Assembly (NCBI GenBank): GCA_035610365.1
Contig: CM069436.1
Coordinates: 38,881,117 to 38,945,116, forward strand
Reading direction: 5' to 3'
Length of the DNA stretch: 64,000 bases
From: Aquatica leii
Taxonomy: Eukaryota > Arthropoda > Insecta > Coleoptera > Lampyridae
Part shown: positions 34,145 to 46,480 of the stretch, one piece after another
Layout of the letters: the number at the start of each line of letters is the position of its first letter
Position numbering within the stretch: position 1 is the stretch's first letter
Made by a program: the position numbers and the translations under genes
The notes under the pieces: generated by a model
Told to the model about the DNA's origin: nothing
The model's database searches: none
The model's input: only the letters and a program-made list of their open reading frames with translations

Positions 34145-35700
34145 CAGGGTGTCCCACGAGGTACTGTACATACTGAAATGGTATGTTCCTTAGGTCAATT
34201 TAAGTAGAAAACGTCCTATAAACATAGGTCCAATTCGCCATAGTTACACAGATACAAGCGTTCAAAGTTTATAACTGATCACACATTTTTTGGAAATTAA
34301 TTATTCTTAGTCAACTGGGAAACAAAAGCCGAACAATATGTCATTTATTGCTTTCTTTTCTACTAATGTCACAGTCGATTTTATTAAATGAAGTGTAATT
34401 TAAATGCAAAATGCCTTCTCATTTTTCTAACGAGGAGTATGCTGATATCATTTACATTTATGGATTTTGTGATGGAAATGCGAGATCTGCCGTTAGGGGG
34501 TATGAACGAAGATCTCCCAACAGGAGGGTGCCAAATCACCAAACCTTTTCTTCTGTGTTTCAACATGTACGGACTCATGGTTCATTTTCATCAGTTTCAA
34601 CAAGATCTGAGCGTCCTGTGCAGTTAAATGTGAATGAGCAGGAAAACATTCTACAGATGGTTGATCGGAGTCCAGAGTTGAGTACTACAAGATTTTTTTA
34701 TCAAACGGGACTCCCCCGTATGTCAGTATGGCGAACATTACATGATGGGCTTTTGTATCCCTATCACATACAACAGGTTCAGCATCTGGAACCTGGAAAT
34801 TTTGCTGCCCGGTTGAATTTCTGCCACTGGCTACAGGTAAACCCACAATTAGTTCCATTTATTTTATTTAGCGACGAGGGGCAATTTACTAGAGATGGAG
34901 TAAACAATACACGTAATTCTCATTTGTGGTCATATCAAAATCCACATGGCACAACAGAAACTAACTTTCAACGCAGATTTTCTGTTAACGCATGATTGAC
35001 GATCAACTTATTGGACCTTTTTTCTTTGAGGAACGTCTGACAGGAGAAGCATATGCTAACTTTTTGCGGAATAAATTGCTACCGCTGTTGGAAGAAGTAC
35101 CTTTACTAACAAGACAACAAATGTTTCTGCAACATGATGGAGCTCCTCCACATTTTAGTCGGCATGTGACCGAATATCTAAATGTTGCTTACCCCAATAG
35201 GTGGATTGGGCGTGGAGGCCCGCATGCTTGGCCACCGATATCGCCCGATCTCACACTTTTGGACTTCTATCTGTGGGGTTATATGAAAAGTTTAGTATAC
35301 GAGGTAAAAGTTAATACCAGAGCTGAACTAATACAGCGTATCCTGGATGTGTGTCAACAAACACGGAACAACCAGCAGGTGCTTCGAGCGGCTACTCGGT
35401 CCATTTTAGATCGCAGCCGTCGTTGTATTAATGCCGAAGGAGGTCATTTTGAGCATTTGATGTGATTTTGTTTGTGATGTGATTTTGTTTGTTTGTTTTT
35501 TTTTTATGTTTGTTTTGTAATTCAATTTTCTGTTTTCAATAATAATAATTTTAAAAAAATGTGTGAGCATTTATAAACTTTGAACGCTTGTATCTCTGTG
35601 ACTATGGCGAATTGGACCTATGTTTATAAGACGTTTTCTACTTAAATTGACCTAAGGAACATACCATTTCAGTATGTACAGTACCTTGTGGAACACCCTG
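34145..35700 (+). mobile_element. Mariner-like element, nearly intact, with about 150-bp TIRs
   Basis: It begins CAGGGTGTCCCACGAGGTAC and ends with the complement of CAGGGTGTTCCACAAGGTAC. The TIRs extend from 34145 to about 34292 and from about 35553 to 35700, near-identical throughout. TA (TATA) flanks both ends, the expected target duplication. It is inserted in the GIY-YIG relic of a PLE, whose reading frame resumes on either side. It is the youngest-looking DNA transposon in the window. Confidence 0.9.
34411..35465 (+). pseudogene. Mariner-like DUF4817 transposase, one small internal deletion
   Basis: The N-terminal DUF4817 region starts MPSHFSNEEYADIIYIYGF, followed by helix-turn-helix DNA-binding sequence (SVWRTLHDGLLYPYHIQQVQ). 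LFSDEGQFTRDG carries the first catalytic Asp, QHDGAPPHFSR the second and SPDLTLLDFYLWG the third, so the DDE/D triad is complete. The protein ends GGHFEHLM at a TGA. Near 34990 a few bases are missing compared with relatives, which removes about four residues after RFSVN and shifts the frame, so the gene is split into 34411-34995 and 34992-35465. The start at 34411 is the first ATG before the conserved N-terminus. Probably inactive by this single lesion. Confidence 0.9.
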
Positions 35701-36145
35701 TATACACTACTTAGATTATTAGTATCATTATTGAAGTTGATATTATTTTTATGTATGTTGTGTATCATTTTAGAAATTAAAAGTTTTTTTAAATTATTTT
35801 CGACATCTAAAATTATGGGATTATTAAAATCAAAGGTGTGACTCGTGTCTATATGATGAACTGCTAACGCTGTATTGCCTTTTTTGTGTTGCAGTCGTAT
35901 TTGTGATTGTTAATGCGATTTTTTACCTTCAACTTAGTGTGTCCAACATAACACACATTACAATCCGTACAGTCTAGCTTGTACACTACGTCATGTTTTT
36001 CTGTTGTATTAGTTCTATCTTTAATGTTACTGTACAGTATGTTGTAAATAGTGTTAGTGCTGTACATAGTTATCTTAATGTTAATTTTTACAATCGGAAT
36101 TATCCTTTGTGTTACATTTGGGACGTTTATGATTTTGGTGTACAT
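35701..36145 (-). pseudogene. Penelope-like element GIY-YIG endonuclease relic
   Basis: On the minus strand the 93-codon frame 36145-35864 reads EKHDVVYKLDCTDCNVCYVG and HTKLKVKNRINNH, the zinc-binding and GIY-YIG core (VYKLDC, CYVGHT) of PLE C-terminal domains. After a frameshift the sequence continues with TALAVHHIDTSHTFDFNNP, ILDVENNLKKLLISKMIH and DTNNLSSV, then is cut by the mariner. The reverse-transcriptase domain expected upstream was not found: the copy is 5' truncated and a LINE fragment begins immediately to the right. Confidence 0.78.
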
Positions 36146-36169
36146 GATGTTACTATTAGGGATCTGCTA

Positions 36170-36760
36170 ACACTCTTATATTCATAAAAGGAAAAATACT
36201 ATACGAAGTGGAAGAATACATATACCTAGGCTTATGTGTCACTATCGACAAACAAGGAAAAGCAAAATAAATAGACAGTAGAATACGATTGGGATGAGCT
36301 AGATACGGAAAATCGACAATTAATATTTTTAAAATAACATCCCACAATACTTAAAAACGAAAGTTTATGATGAATGTATCCTCCTAATTTTAACATACGG
36401 AGCGGAAACCTAGATGTTTACTAAGAAAGTAGTGCACAAATTGGAAGTTGCAAAGCGGGCTATGAAAAAATCCATGCTAGGCGTTACACGAAGAGACAGA
36501 TTGAAAAAAGAATATATTAGACAACGAGTTAAAGTTCAAATCATCACAACTCAAATCTGTAAATTAAGATGGAGTTGGCAGGACACTTCGCTAGACGTCA
36601 AGATAAAGGGTGGAGTAGAAAAGTGACGGAGTGGCGACTTAAGGCAGGAAGAAGAAGCGTAAGGCGACCAAAGGCAAGATGGTTGGACGACATCGTATAA
36701 CGTCAAAAACTTAACGAATAATCGTAACATAATCATAATTAAAATAATAATAATGCACCG
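36170..36760 (+). pseudogene. LINE 3' fragment (RTE-like, C-terminal part)
   Basis: Read from 36185: KILYEVEEYIYLGLCVTIDK, then LILTYGAET near 36387 and the 70-codon frame 36414-36626 with KKVVHKLEVAKRAMKKSMLG, TRRDRLKKEYIRQR and LRWSWQD. GRPKARWLDD-like sequence follows near 36670 after a frameshift. It ends in a run of AATAATAATAATG near 36745, the kind of short-repeat tail these LINEs carry. It is strongly 5' truncated. Confidence 0.75.
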
Positions 36761-39475
36761 TGCTAGCTCTATGATTTTATTAAATATAAACAACACACAA
36801 ACATTAGAGCGATGAGAAATATTTCTAATTATAATCAGGGACGGGGTATTCTACTCGTACACTAATATTTACAATTCTAATTTGAAAATATAATTTGGAC
36901 GCCACAATATTTTTTATATTAAATTTATAACGGTTAAATATTGAAACCAACTGATAAACAAATCTTAAAACTAACACTTAATTAGGTTAATTAGGTACAT
37001 ACGTGATATTTGAAGGTTAATTACTTGTTGCTGTTCGTAGCTTCAGCGCATGGGCGTGATCATCATGTGACTTAAATGAATTACGCAATACTTGAAAATC
37101 TTCAGGAATTTACTTTCTATTGTTTTCGTATAATTTGATTTATCCTATCACCTTAGATCGATGATCATTAACCATAACTTCATAAACGTATAGAGGGAAC
37201 GTACGTATCAGAAATTTTCCATAATCGTATCGTACATAAATCGTAATAATCGTATTCAAAAAACGTAACGTAAAACCATCGAAATTGTACGTATCCAAAC
37301 AAATCAAATCGAACGTATAGTATAACGTAACTCATAGTTAAAAAAACTTCCAGTTCGTACGTACAAAAAAAAAAGAAAGAAACCAAAACGCAAAATCGAA
37401 AGGTTACACAACACGTGTACAGAACAAAGAAATCACTTACCCCTTTCAGATTACGGGTTTCTTTAATTAAACAAAGGCGAATATAAAACGGACGAAAGCG
37501 AAAATACAGCGACAAAAGCGGGTATTTTCATTGCATACTATAAAAGCAGATTTCCACAGTTCAAATTTAACATGAGGAAATTTTCTGCACGTTATGCAGG
37601 ACGTCCGCTTCCTTTGACAGTTCAACGGAAGATGAAGATAAAACAATATGGCTACGAATCACGCATGAGTAATGTGCATCAGCGATTTGCGCACGCAGAG
37701 ACTCCAAAAATGTTAAATTAAGTCAGAAGTATTCAATCAAAAAAATGTAAACGTTACAATCGTTAGAACAACGGGAAAAGCATGGATGAAAGAAGCAATA
37801 CATAGAGAAAGCTAGAAGCGCAAAGACGAAGTTTATGTCCAAAATTGGAAAATAGATAGAATATAACAACTAGGATCAAGTAAATATGTATATCATATCA
37901 TACACTGTTGCCAGTATAACATTTTTAATTAGTTTTGTCTAAAAACCATTTGATATTTTTGAAAATATATGATACATAGTACAAGCAAACTTTAGCATTT
38001 GCTGACCTTTATAAGAAAGCCTTCAATATCATCCGTATAAAAACTTACAATTACAGAAAGTTCTGCTTATTTTAAGGTAAAATATTTTTTGTCGTTTATG
38101 ATAATGGTATAGTGACGACGTCTTAAAACTCGAGAACAACCACATATTTTCAAAAATACTGCAGAAATATATTTATGACATTTCTTTAGTTTTTGTATTC
38201 TAATTCTGTTTTTGCAGTGTAACGAGAAACACAGAAATAACAAAAAAAACTTGCTCCAATACTGTTTGCTTCGGTCGATTTTGGCAAGTTTATACTCTAT
38301 TTGCATTCCAGAATTGTCCAATATAAATTACTTTTTGAAATATTTAATTTTCAAAACATGTTTACTATATCTCATTCAACTAGGTTTTGTACACAATTTT
38401 GCAAATGACAAACAAGAATGTAAAATGTTAAAAAAACTGACAGAACTTCTCTATAATTAACTAGAGGCATTGTTTTTACTACGTCACAAAAAGCATTAAC
38501 AGTTATTTACAATTGCGCTACAGCTTTGTTTAAAAACCAAGCTTACGGCCGAGATTTTTATTTGTACTACCTAAACGCACAAAATTCGTAGTAATTTTTT
38601 TAGTCAACAATTTAATATAAAAAATTATAAACAATTACGTTATTTTTTATGTTGGCATTATAAGTATCTACTTAAATAATTACAATCCTTGCAAAAAGTA
38701 TTAAACACAAATCAAATGCTTAAAGGTACAATCTAAAATCGTCGTTAACTTGACAGCTGTCAATAGCGAACTGTAACCATAATTGACATAGTTGTCTCAA
38801 GATGGCACGAAACAAAGTATCATTTATGTATGTAAAGTTTGACATTATCTAATTAACATACTTTTTAGATGTTATGTAAAGCTTAGAATTTAGTGCTCAT
38901 TTTACCACACTGTAAAGGATTTTACAATACTGTCATATTACAATAGTTACTGCCGCTTTTTTTTTATTGAATTATCATTAAAAGCAACTAAGTTGAAGAA
39001 AAATCTAAAACATTTTACAATTATTTTTTTGTACTTCCGTCTATTTTGACGTATTTTACAGGCATCATAATCGGCCGGAAATTTTACTTTTCCGGCCTAG
39101 GCCGGTAAAGTGTAGTAGAATTTTATAACTAAAAGTTGGCACTAGTAATCATTAATTAATTAAACGTCATCTGTCAATTTGGCAGATTTATTAACATACA
39201 CCATTATCTGTGTTATTGTTTAGAGTAGCACTAACATTTTTTTTAAACAAACATAATACATTTTCTCATACCTTACAATTGCTAACAACAACAATGGTTT
39301 TATTTTCATATAAGTGAAGTTGTAATAATATGCAATTGTCAAATTAATTTCAAAAACAATTGTATTTTGTCATTACAGGTTTCCGTTTTATCAACATATG
39401 TTATTAAATTTTATTAAAAATCAATACTTAAATAACTGCTTTTAATTAATTTATACTATAAAGATCAGCACAAAA
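36761..39475. other. No supported gene; CGTA-rich tract and small palindromes
   Basis: From about 37180 to 37390 the tetramer CGTA or its neighbours TACG/ACGT occur every 10-15 bases, unlike the surroundings. At 39073-39105 lies a GC-rich hairpin GGCCGGAAA/TTTCCGGCC followed by the perfect 14-base palindrome CCGGCCTAGGCCGG. No coding relic was recognised. Confidence 0.4.
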
Positions 39476-39481
39476 AATGTT

Positions 39482-39601
39482 GTGTATCACACGTCTTAAA
39501 AGTATTTTGCGAGTATTCGCTTTTTGTAGGCCTCGGCTTCACCTCGGCCTACAAATATGCTCATACTCGCAAAATAGCACTTTCTGGACTAGTGATACAA
39601 A
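39482..39601. repeat. 120-bp imperfect hairpin, MITE-like
   Basis: The left arm 39482-39532 and the complement of the right arm 39547-39601 share GTATCAC at the outside, then TATTTTGCGAGTAT and TTTGTAGGCC at the inside, around the centre TCGGCTTCACCTC. Overall pairing is roughly three quarters. It has no coding capacity and looks like a small fold-back element. Confidence 0.6.
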
Positions 39602-39605
39602 TAAC

Positions 39606-42600
39606 TATTTTTTATTGATTCTTATACATTGCTTGATATATCAAATTTTGCTCCTGTTGTTGAATTCTGGCTGAATTTTTCGAATTCTTGTTCTTTTAAC
39701 GTCATATTAATGTAAAACAGAATTAGAAAGTTTTTCTCATAACATTCTAATTTATTTCTTAGTTGACGAACTAAATAAGTAAATCATAAAACTTTCGCAA
39801 GACGTATGTTGGCTTGTTGAAGTGATTTTCTTGTTTTATTGAAAATTTTGGTATTATCGCTGTAAAGAAACGGTAATGATATCTGTTTTCAACTAGAGTT
39901 TTTCAACTTTTTTTTGTCGTAGTCTATTAAACATTTGTAAAGTTTGGCTATCGAATTAGACAGACATAAGAGTCTGTACGAGTTTGAAGTTTTAGAGAAT
40001 ACTTTGCTTTTGTGATAATTTCTAAATTGAAAACCTTACAGACCCTACCAGCTTAGAACATAGAACAAGCTTGGCTTAGAAATGACGAAAAAAAAACAAA
40101 AGGAATGTTGTTACAGAATAAAGAACGCTGTTTTCAAGTAATTTTTTTGAAGCACTTTTCCAAATTGGTATCGGTAATGTATGTTCCTCAAAAACGAAAA
40201 ATTTGTTCTTAAATCTCAGAAAACCGGTATCTAAATTAACCACACGCGCTTTTAGTAGTTTTTTGCTCGACGTGACTTAGTGTAAGAGTTATTCAGTGAT
40301 CTAATATAAATTTTGTAAACTAAAAAAATTAATTCTGCCATTCAACTAGTTCCTTGCTTCGTGGAATAACTTTATGAAAGAGTAATATAGTTAACTAAAA
40401 ACTTTTTATTTGTTTTAACTAGTGACCAAATTTTTACATTTCAACTAAAAAATACTCCAATGAGCTTAATGCTAAAGAGTTTAAATATTTCTAAATAATA
40501 GAATTTTAGAACCGCAGTTTTTAAACAAAATTGTTAATGTACGTAATCAATGAAAATTTTTAAAACGAGTTGTACAAATACTCTGACGTTAAGAAAGAAG
40601 TGAAGAAGACACTGAAGTTGAAAATTTGGTTATAATCAAAAACTACAATTATATAAATTTATAAAAATACAAGAAAGCTAAATTATTTCCTTTACGATTA
40701 ATTAAACTAAATTCGATTTTAAAATTAATAAAAATACTATCAGCGTTTAGTGCTTCTGTAATATGTTTATGAACCGATTTCAAAAGCGCAATTTGTTTTA
40801 AACCTAGTCATCAACAATGTAGTAATTTGAATGAAACGTTACATATTATTTTTCTTAAGCATATTGATAAAATCACTTTGTAGTAAATATATAAAGCTGA
40901 ACACGTAGATATATTTTGCAAAATATGAAGATACACGATGAAATTATTTTGTAATCCAATTATGATTATAAGTGCTCAACGTACGTGACGCTGTCACAAC
41001 GTGTTACAAACCATACACTTTATACACACGCTTTTTTCAATAGTCATGATAAGATGTCGTCTTTGTCAAGCTCGTTTAACTTTGCTTAACAAATTTGAAA
41101 TTATGGGATCAACATTAACACACGTCGTGTTTATTATGCCCAATCAACCGTTAACTGTGATCGAAGAGAACAATCATTAACTTTTTGGATAATCATTTCT
41201 CTTAATAAATAATGTAACGGTACCGACAGTGCAAGACTGTTGCATAAATTTGATTTAGAAAACTATAAAATTAATTTATTGCTGTTATGAATAGTACGCT
41301 ACGTAAAACATGAAAGGATATATAGTAACATAAATCCTTTAAATCTTTGCAGCAAATGTCATTGTTACTTCTTACCATTGGCGTAGTCAGACCTAGAAAA
41401 ATTGCATAAGCTATTCACACTGCAACACTTTCCACGACCTGAACTATTTTCGTGCAATGCAGAATGCGCCGATTAACGCACTTCGCTTTATTAATTGGAG
41501 CTGGTGTTTACTAAACGTATCGGAACAATTTGTGAGAACGGCAAATGAATTTCTATATAGGCATATATTGGCAAAGAACGTTTTGTACACCCTTGTGTCA
41601 TGTTAGTAGAATGGTGGCTCGGGATTGGCGTCGTATACAGTGAGGGGTGTTTTCTAAACGTTTGTCGTTAATTCATCATAATGATTCATATGCGTTTGAG
41701 ACTGGGACCCGTTTTTACACTCCGAATTTTAAGGGTGTAAATTATAAGTTCAAGACAGAAAGTCAATATTCAAGCGAGTAACACTGCAAACTTATTACAT
41801 ACAACGTCCGGACACAAGATATGTGGATATTAATTAAAAATTGTATTTTAATTAACATTTTAACATATTTCAAAGTTATGACCATTAATCAGCAAACTGG
41901 GTTACGACTAAATATTTGGCCCTTTTGACAAACAAATACGTTTATGAGGAGCCTTGATGTATGTATTTAAAATAGCACCTGCTAATGTTTGTACATCAAC
42001 GTTTGTTCCGACATTTCACAATATCCCTTTGTTTTTAACAATAGAGTCTTTCTAACAACCGTTTTTACAACTTCCTCCAAAAATTTATTATGGTAACAGG
42101 CATATTTTATTTTTTACTGTTTGATAACTTATTTCACATGTGTATACAATTCATTTTAAATGTTATTTTTAAATAATATAATTTGAAAAATAGTGTCTTA
42201 CCTTGCATTGCTCAGTTATTATTGAACTGCTGTGAATATCAACTCATCGATTTTAATAAAATTACTTTTTTGGTTTATGAGTGGATAAATGACACTGAAT
42301 TAGTAAACACGACTAAAGTCAAAAATACACCAGTCAATTCAAATTTAGTTCATGAAATTTATGCACAATATAAACTGTAAATTATTATAACAACTCTAAA
42401 TGAGTGTTAATATCTTTATAATTTGTTTTGGCTATTACTTGCTCTACATTACAGCTGTCATCGTGTCAATACTAAAAAAAATAATTTTCAACACTTGGTA
42501 ACTAAAACGAAATTGATTATTAATATTAATAGAGTTTTTGGCGTAAGACTTAACTACATAAAACAATTTCAATTTAAATTATGAAGCGTAAAGCGGCAGG

Positions 42601-43892
42601 ATTTTAGAAACGACAAAAATTTTAAATTGTAAAAATTAAGCTTTACATGAATTTGCTACAATTGTATCTTGTTGTAATGAAACATGATAAACACGGACAT
42701 TACGATATATGTAGGACATCTGTATACATCATGTTATTATATTGTTTTATATTAATTCTACAAGCATTATTAAAATCAGTGAAGGAAGTACAGATAGAAG
42801 TCTTTAATTCATATTTAATTTATTTGTATGAACAAAATACACACAGATTTTTAACAATTCACATCTTAAAATTATCTGATATTTTTGTTTTAGCCTCAGC
42901 AAATCTATTGATGAAGTCTTTCATTTCTACCGTGTTAGCAAAGCTTCGATATTTAACAGAACAAAACTTCTCAATCGGTTTTACGACATACTGTTTCTCA
43001 AGTATATTTTTATTATTTTTAGTTTTGAAAAAGATTTCTCTATCAATTCAACTATAACTGGAATAGTTAAGTAGAACATTAATGGACTGCATACTTTGGA
43101 ATTACTTCTTACTATAAGATTCTCCAAGCATGGATACACGATTCTTGATATTGTTAGCAGTTAAAACTGCAATAGTTTTGGAATTTAAAAACAAGAATTG
43201 CTTGCTGATTATTGTCATGTCAGAGGTTCGTTCTTTCATTTGCGGCGTGAAGATATTGAAACGTTCGAGAAATTATTCTTAAGTTCGAGAGCCTTCACGA
43301 AGTTGTTATCCATTTTCCAGAACGTTTACCGAAAGATATAAAACATTTGCAAAATATTGCAAAAATGTATAAATGCTGTACAAACGAATCATGGGTCAGT
43401 TATTTTAATAATTCAAAGTCGATAGTGTTAAGATTATTCATGTTTAAATAAATAAGTGATTAACGCGTTTTGAGATAAACATGCGTAGTATAACCTTGTA
43501 CGTGACTTTAATGTAAACAAGTGTTAAACTGAAGTTATCCGCGGACTTTATCTTTTGTGTAAGTGTTTTTATTAAATATCCTTAGATTTAATTAGTTCGG
43601 TTAGTTATAAAAGTGTACATATTTTTAGTATAAATGAATTAGTTTTAATAATCGTAACAATATCCGTAGTGCTCGAGAATACTCTTTACCATCTTCAAAA
43701 CGATAATCTAGGGTCAATTCGTTATAAAATTCCTTTTTTTCCAATGACTCCTTTACATTAGAATTGTGGGTTGATACTTCTCAAATTTTATTACTCTGTA
43801 GTAAAACATTCTCAAATTTCGATCTCATGCTTTGTATAACACCTCTAAAAAGTATAGTTTTTCGCATGCCTCACTCAAATAAAGCTGTTTAC
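39606..43892. other. AT-rich DNA without recognised genes; one 136-codon ORF
   Basis: The longest frame, 42647-43057 on the plus strand, is rich in Leu, Ile and Phe and begins MNLLQLYLVVMKHDKHGH. I recognise no family in it or in the 65-codon frame 42183-42380 just upstream. The rest is anonymous AT-rich sequence. Confidence 0.4.
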
Positions 43893-43958
43893 TTAATGAC
43901 TTAAATTATAGAAAGTTCTTCTCTAGGAGGGCTAATTAAACCACTCAAGATTTTATTA

Positions 43959-44000
43959 AAGCGACGTTTCGTGCACAAAGCGTGCACTTCTTCAGGCCAC
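43959..44000 (-). ncRNA. Hammerhead ribozyme motif with complete core
   Basis: On the minus strand the order is CTGAAGA (complement of 43989-43995), an extra A, stem II GTGCAC/GTGCAC (6 bp, loop GCTTT), GAAAC (complement of 43966-43970), GTC with predicted cleavage after C. Stem I is GGC against GCT with one wobble. Stem II is perfect and the core complete. Confidence 0.85.
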
Positions 44001-44149
44001 TGAAATCTATTGTGAGTAAGCTAACACTTCTTTTTACATAACAAATAATATCATTTTAGGTACAAACAACGTAGAAACTTACACTAAAAGGTTAGAGTCT
44101 AAACGACATGAAATTTGTACACAATAATAATTAAAATTAACATATAAAT

Positions 44150-45565
44150 AATTGTTAAACTATTTCTAACAAGTTGTTACAAGCTTTAGGTTTTACGAAC
44201 CTTGCACGGCCAACTCACACAGTCGGAGATAGGGGAGGTTCAAGGAAATTATACTTAAGGGCGCCAGATCTATCCTAACTAACACTTCTACCTCGATCAC
44301 GACATACGGTCCAAACTTGTAACTAATTTTGAGCTTTGTAATCCTTGTTACTCTGATCTTCGGGTAGCCACCATTAGTTAACGGGTAGCGATAACTAAAA
44401 GAGAAAGGTAGGTGATTATAAAAGAAAGATTAACAAGTATAACAACTTTAATGTATTAACGTAGAAGATTAACAAGAATATATGTAATTTCTCCACTCAT
44501 CAATGCTCGAAATATTAATAAGTATGATTAACAAGTATAAAAACTTTAATTTAGCAGCGTAGCAAATTAACAGAAGTATGTTGAATTTCTCAATTCATAA
44601 ACATTAGACAAATTAACAAGTATGATTAATAGGTGTAGAAACCTTGAATTAACAACGTAAAAGATTAACCGGATTATTGTCTAATTTCTCGATCCATAAA
44701 TTCCAGACATATCGGCAACACACAAAGCATATACTTCATTTACGTCGAGATAACGAAGTATATTTTGTAATAAATATTGTCTACTCTCAGCATGCGATAC
44801 ACTACAAATGACACTTGAAATTACCTTATTGGTATGTAAACAATAACGTACTTGTAGACACCGACAGTAATCAAAGTTCCGTGAGTGACTTTTATGACAA
44901 CGAATAAAATATAATCAAATTGACTTACCAAATCCAATGCTTGCTTACGTGAAGAAAACGTTTTCCCACCGGCAGCCTAGAATAATTATTGATAGCAATT
45001 CGTGTCACACAATAACTCACGAAAAAGGAATCTACAAAATCAGTATTAATAATTCATTAAATGCAATATAAGAACCTGTTGTATCGAATGCTGTAGGTTG
45101 TAATTACGAACAGGTGGTTGATAACGCAATCGATTATTGTTCAAAAATTAGCATTTCCGACGCATTGCTCGACGAAACCTCGTTGTTGTTTATTTAGCAG
45201 GCCCTCCCAAAAGCTTATACGTTCGGTAGCGGTATTTATCAATCGTACTTGCATCATTGCATCATTATTCCTTATTGAAGCGAACAGGTGATTGCAACGT
45301 GGTGGAACCGGATATCACATTAATACAGAAATTACGAAGGAATCTTAATAGATTGAAGACAAAATATCTTACCCTGTGCCGAACGAATTGTAATAAATTC
45401 GTAATTGCCAGTAAATTTGTATTCATCACAAGGGATGCCCTTAAAAATTTAGGAATCAGTTCAAGATTTTTGACACCCACCGGCTCACGTAATTGACAGC
45501 TTCAAAAATAGCCTTGCAGTAACCAACAAGGTCGGCAGAGGGCGTCAAAACCAGAAATTAATTTT
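44150..45565 (-). repeat. Dispersed LTR-like repeat family, copy 4
   Basis: On the minus strand it starts TTTTGACGCCCTCTGCCGAC (near 45555), then CGGCACAGGGTAAG near 45375, GGAAAACGTTTTCTTCACG near 44965, and ends with CTCCCCTATCTCCGACTG and TAAAGCTTGTAAC near 44175. The same blocks in the same order form copy 5 at 55020-56135. Identity by eye is moderate. Confidence 0.6.
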
Positions 45566-45759
45566 TAAGTCGATACACAGGGTACTCCGTTGTGAAAATT
45601 TCGCACGTAACAAAGTCAAATAAATAAAATAATTGTAAATGAACAAATTACATGTGAAAGACAAACAATTGACACGACATGTATAATCAAAAATTCTATT
45701 TGCAATGTCAAGGTAATCACTAAAAGATTAGAGCAAAAAATACCGCAAATTTAATAGAC

Positions 45760-46110
45760 CTATCTAAAGCTAATATGCAATCTTTGATATTAAATTGTTG
45801 TAAACATTACTTAAAATGGTTAGTGTCCGTATTAAAATTAATGTTGTTTTTGTAAACGTTGATAAATGTAATTTTGAAACTAATGGCTTTTTATAGTTAC
45901 AATCTCTGTCTAAAATTTTGGGATTGTTAAACTAACAATTATGTCCCGTATTGATATGATGTAACGCTAACGCAGTTTCACCTTTTTTATTTTCCGTTTC
46001 GTTGGTCCTATGTAACACGCTTGGGATCCCATACTGTCTAGCTTGTACACTACATCATGTTTTTCAGTTATATTAGTTTTATCTTTAGTTCTACTGTACA
46101 GCATGTTATA
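45760..46110 (-). pseudogene. Penelope-like element GIY-YIG endonuclease relic
   Basis: On the minus strand: NTIYNMLYS, then EKHDVVYKLDS, CYIGPTKRKI, ETALALHHINTGHN, FNNPKILD and, after a slip, SNVYNNLISKIAY before a stop. It is nearly parallel to the relic at 35701-36145, so both belong to the same PLE lineage. The first Cys of the zinc-binding part is replaced (KLDSMGSQ here against KLDCTDCN there). Confidence 0.72.
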
Positions 46111-46460
46111 AATAGTATTAGTGTTATAGGTTGTTATTTTTTCTAAACACCCACACCATCAAAAGATTAATACGATCAAGGCCATGAAAATATTAAGTTT
46201 AGGCAGCCCACAGTTTGTTACAAAAAACCTAAATTGCTTAAAGAACATATTAAGGAAAAACAACTACCTACTCTAATAATATAATAAACAGAATACTCAT
46301 ACACACTAACAATAATAATAATAATAATATTCCACCACCAATAAACCCATCCATTACTAACCCTAATACTAACTCTAACACTAACGTTATTTACACGAAA
46401 ATAATAAATGTTCTAAATCTAACAAAAAGAATAATTCCGATTATAAAAACAAACATGCCT

Positions 46461-46480
46461 TGTGCACGAAACGTCGCCAT
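46461..46480 (+). ncRNA. Half hammerhead motif in the inverted PLE end
   Basis: Only the 3' half is present: TGTGCAC (stem II strand), GAAAC, GTC, GCC. The CTGA core and the first strand of stem II are absent, because the inverted copy of the PLE end is truncated within the ribozyme. Confidence 0.65.

Noticed and set aside
37180-37515. 111-codon minus-strand ORF
   Set aside because: Driven by the CGTA-rich tract and adjacent purine run; no recognisable protein sequence.
42647-43057. 136-codon plus-strand ORF considered as a chemoreceptor fragment
   Set aside because: Hydrophobic composition only; no receptor motif, splice context or relatives could be named.
46310-46395. AATAATAATA and CTAACACTAAC runs considered as satellite or telomere-like repeat
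   Set aside because: Short, irregular and inside a PLE insertion; no regular unit.
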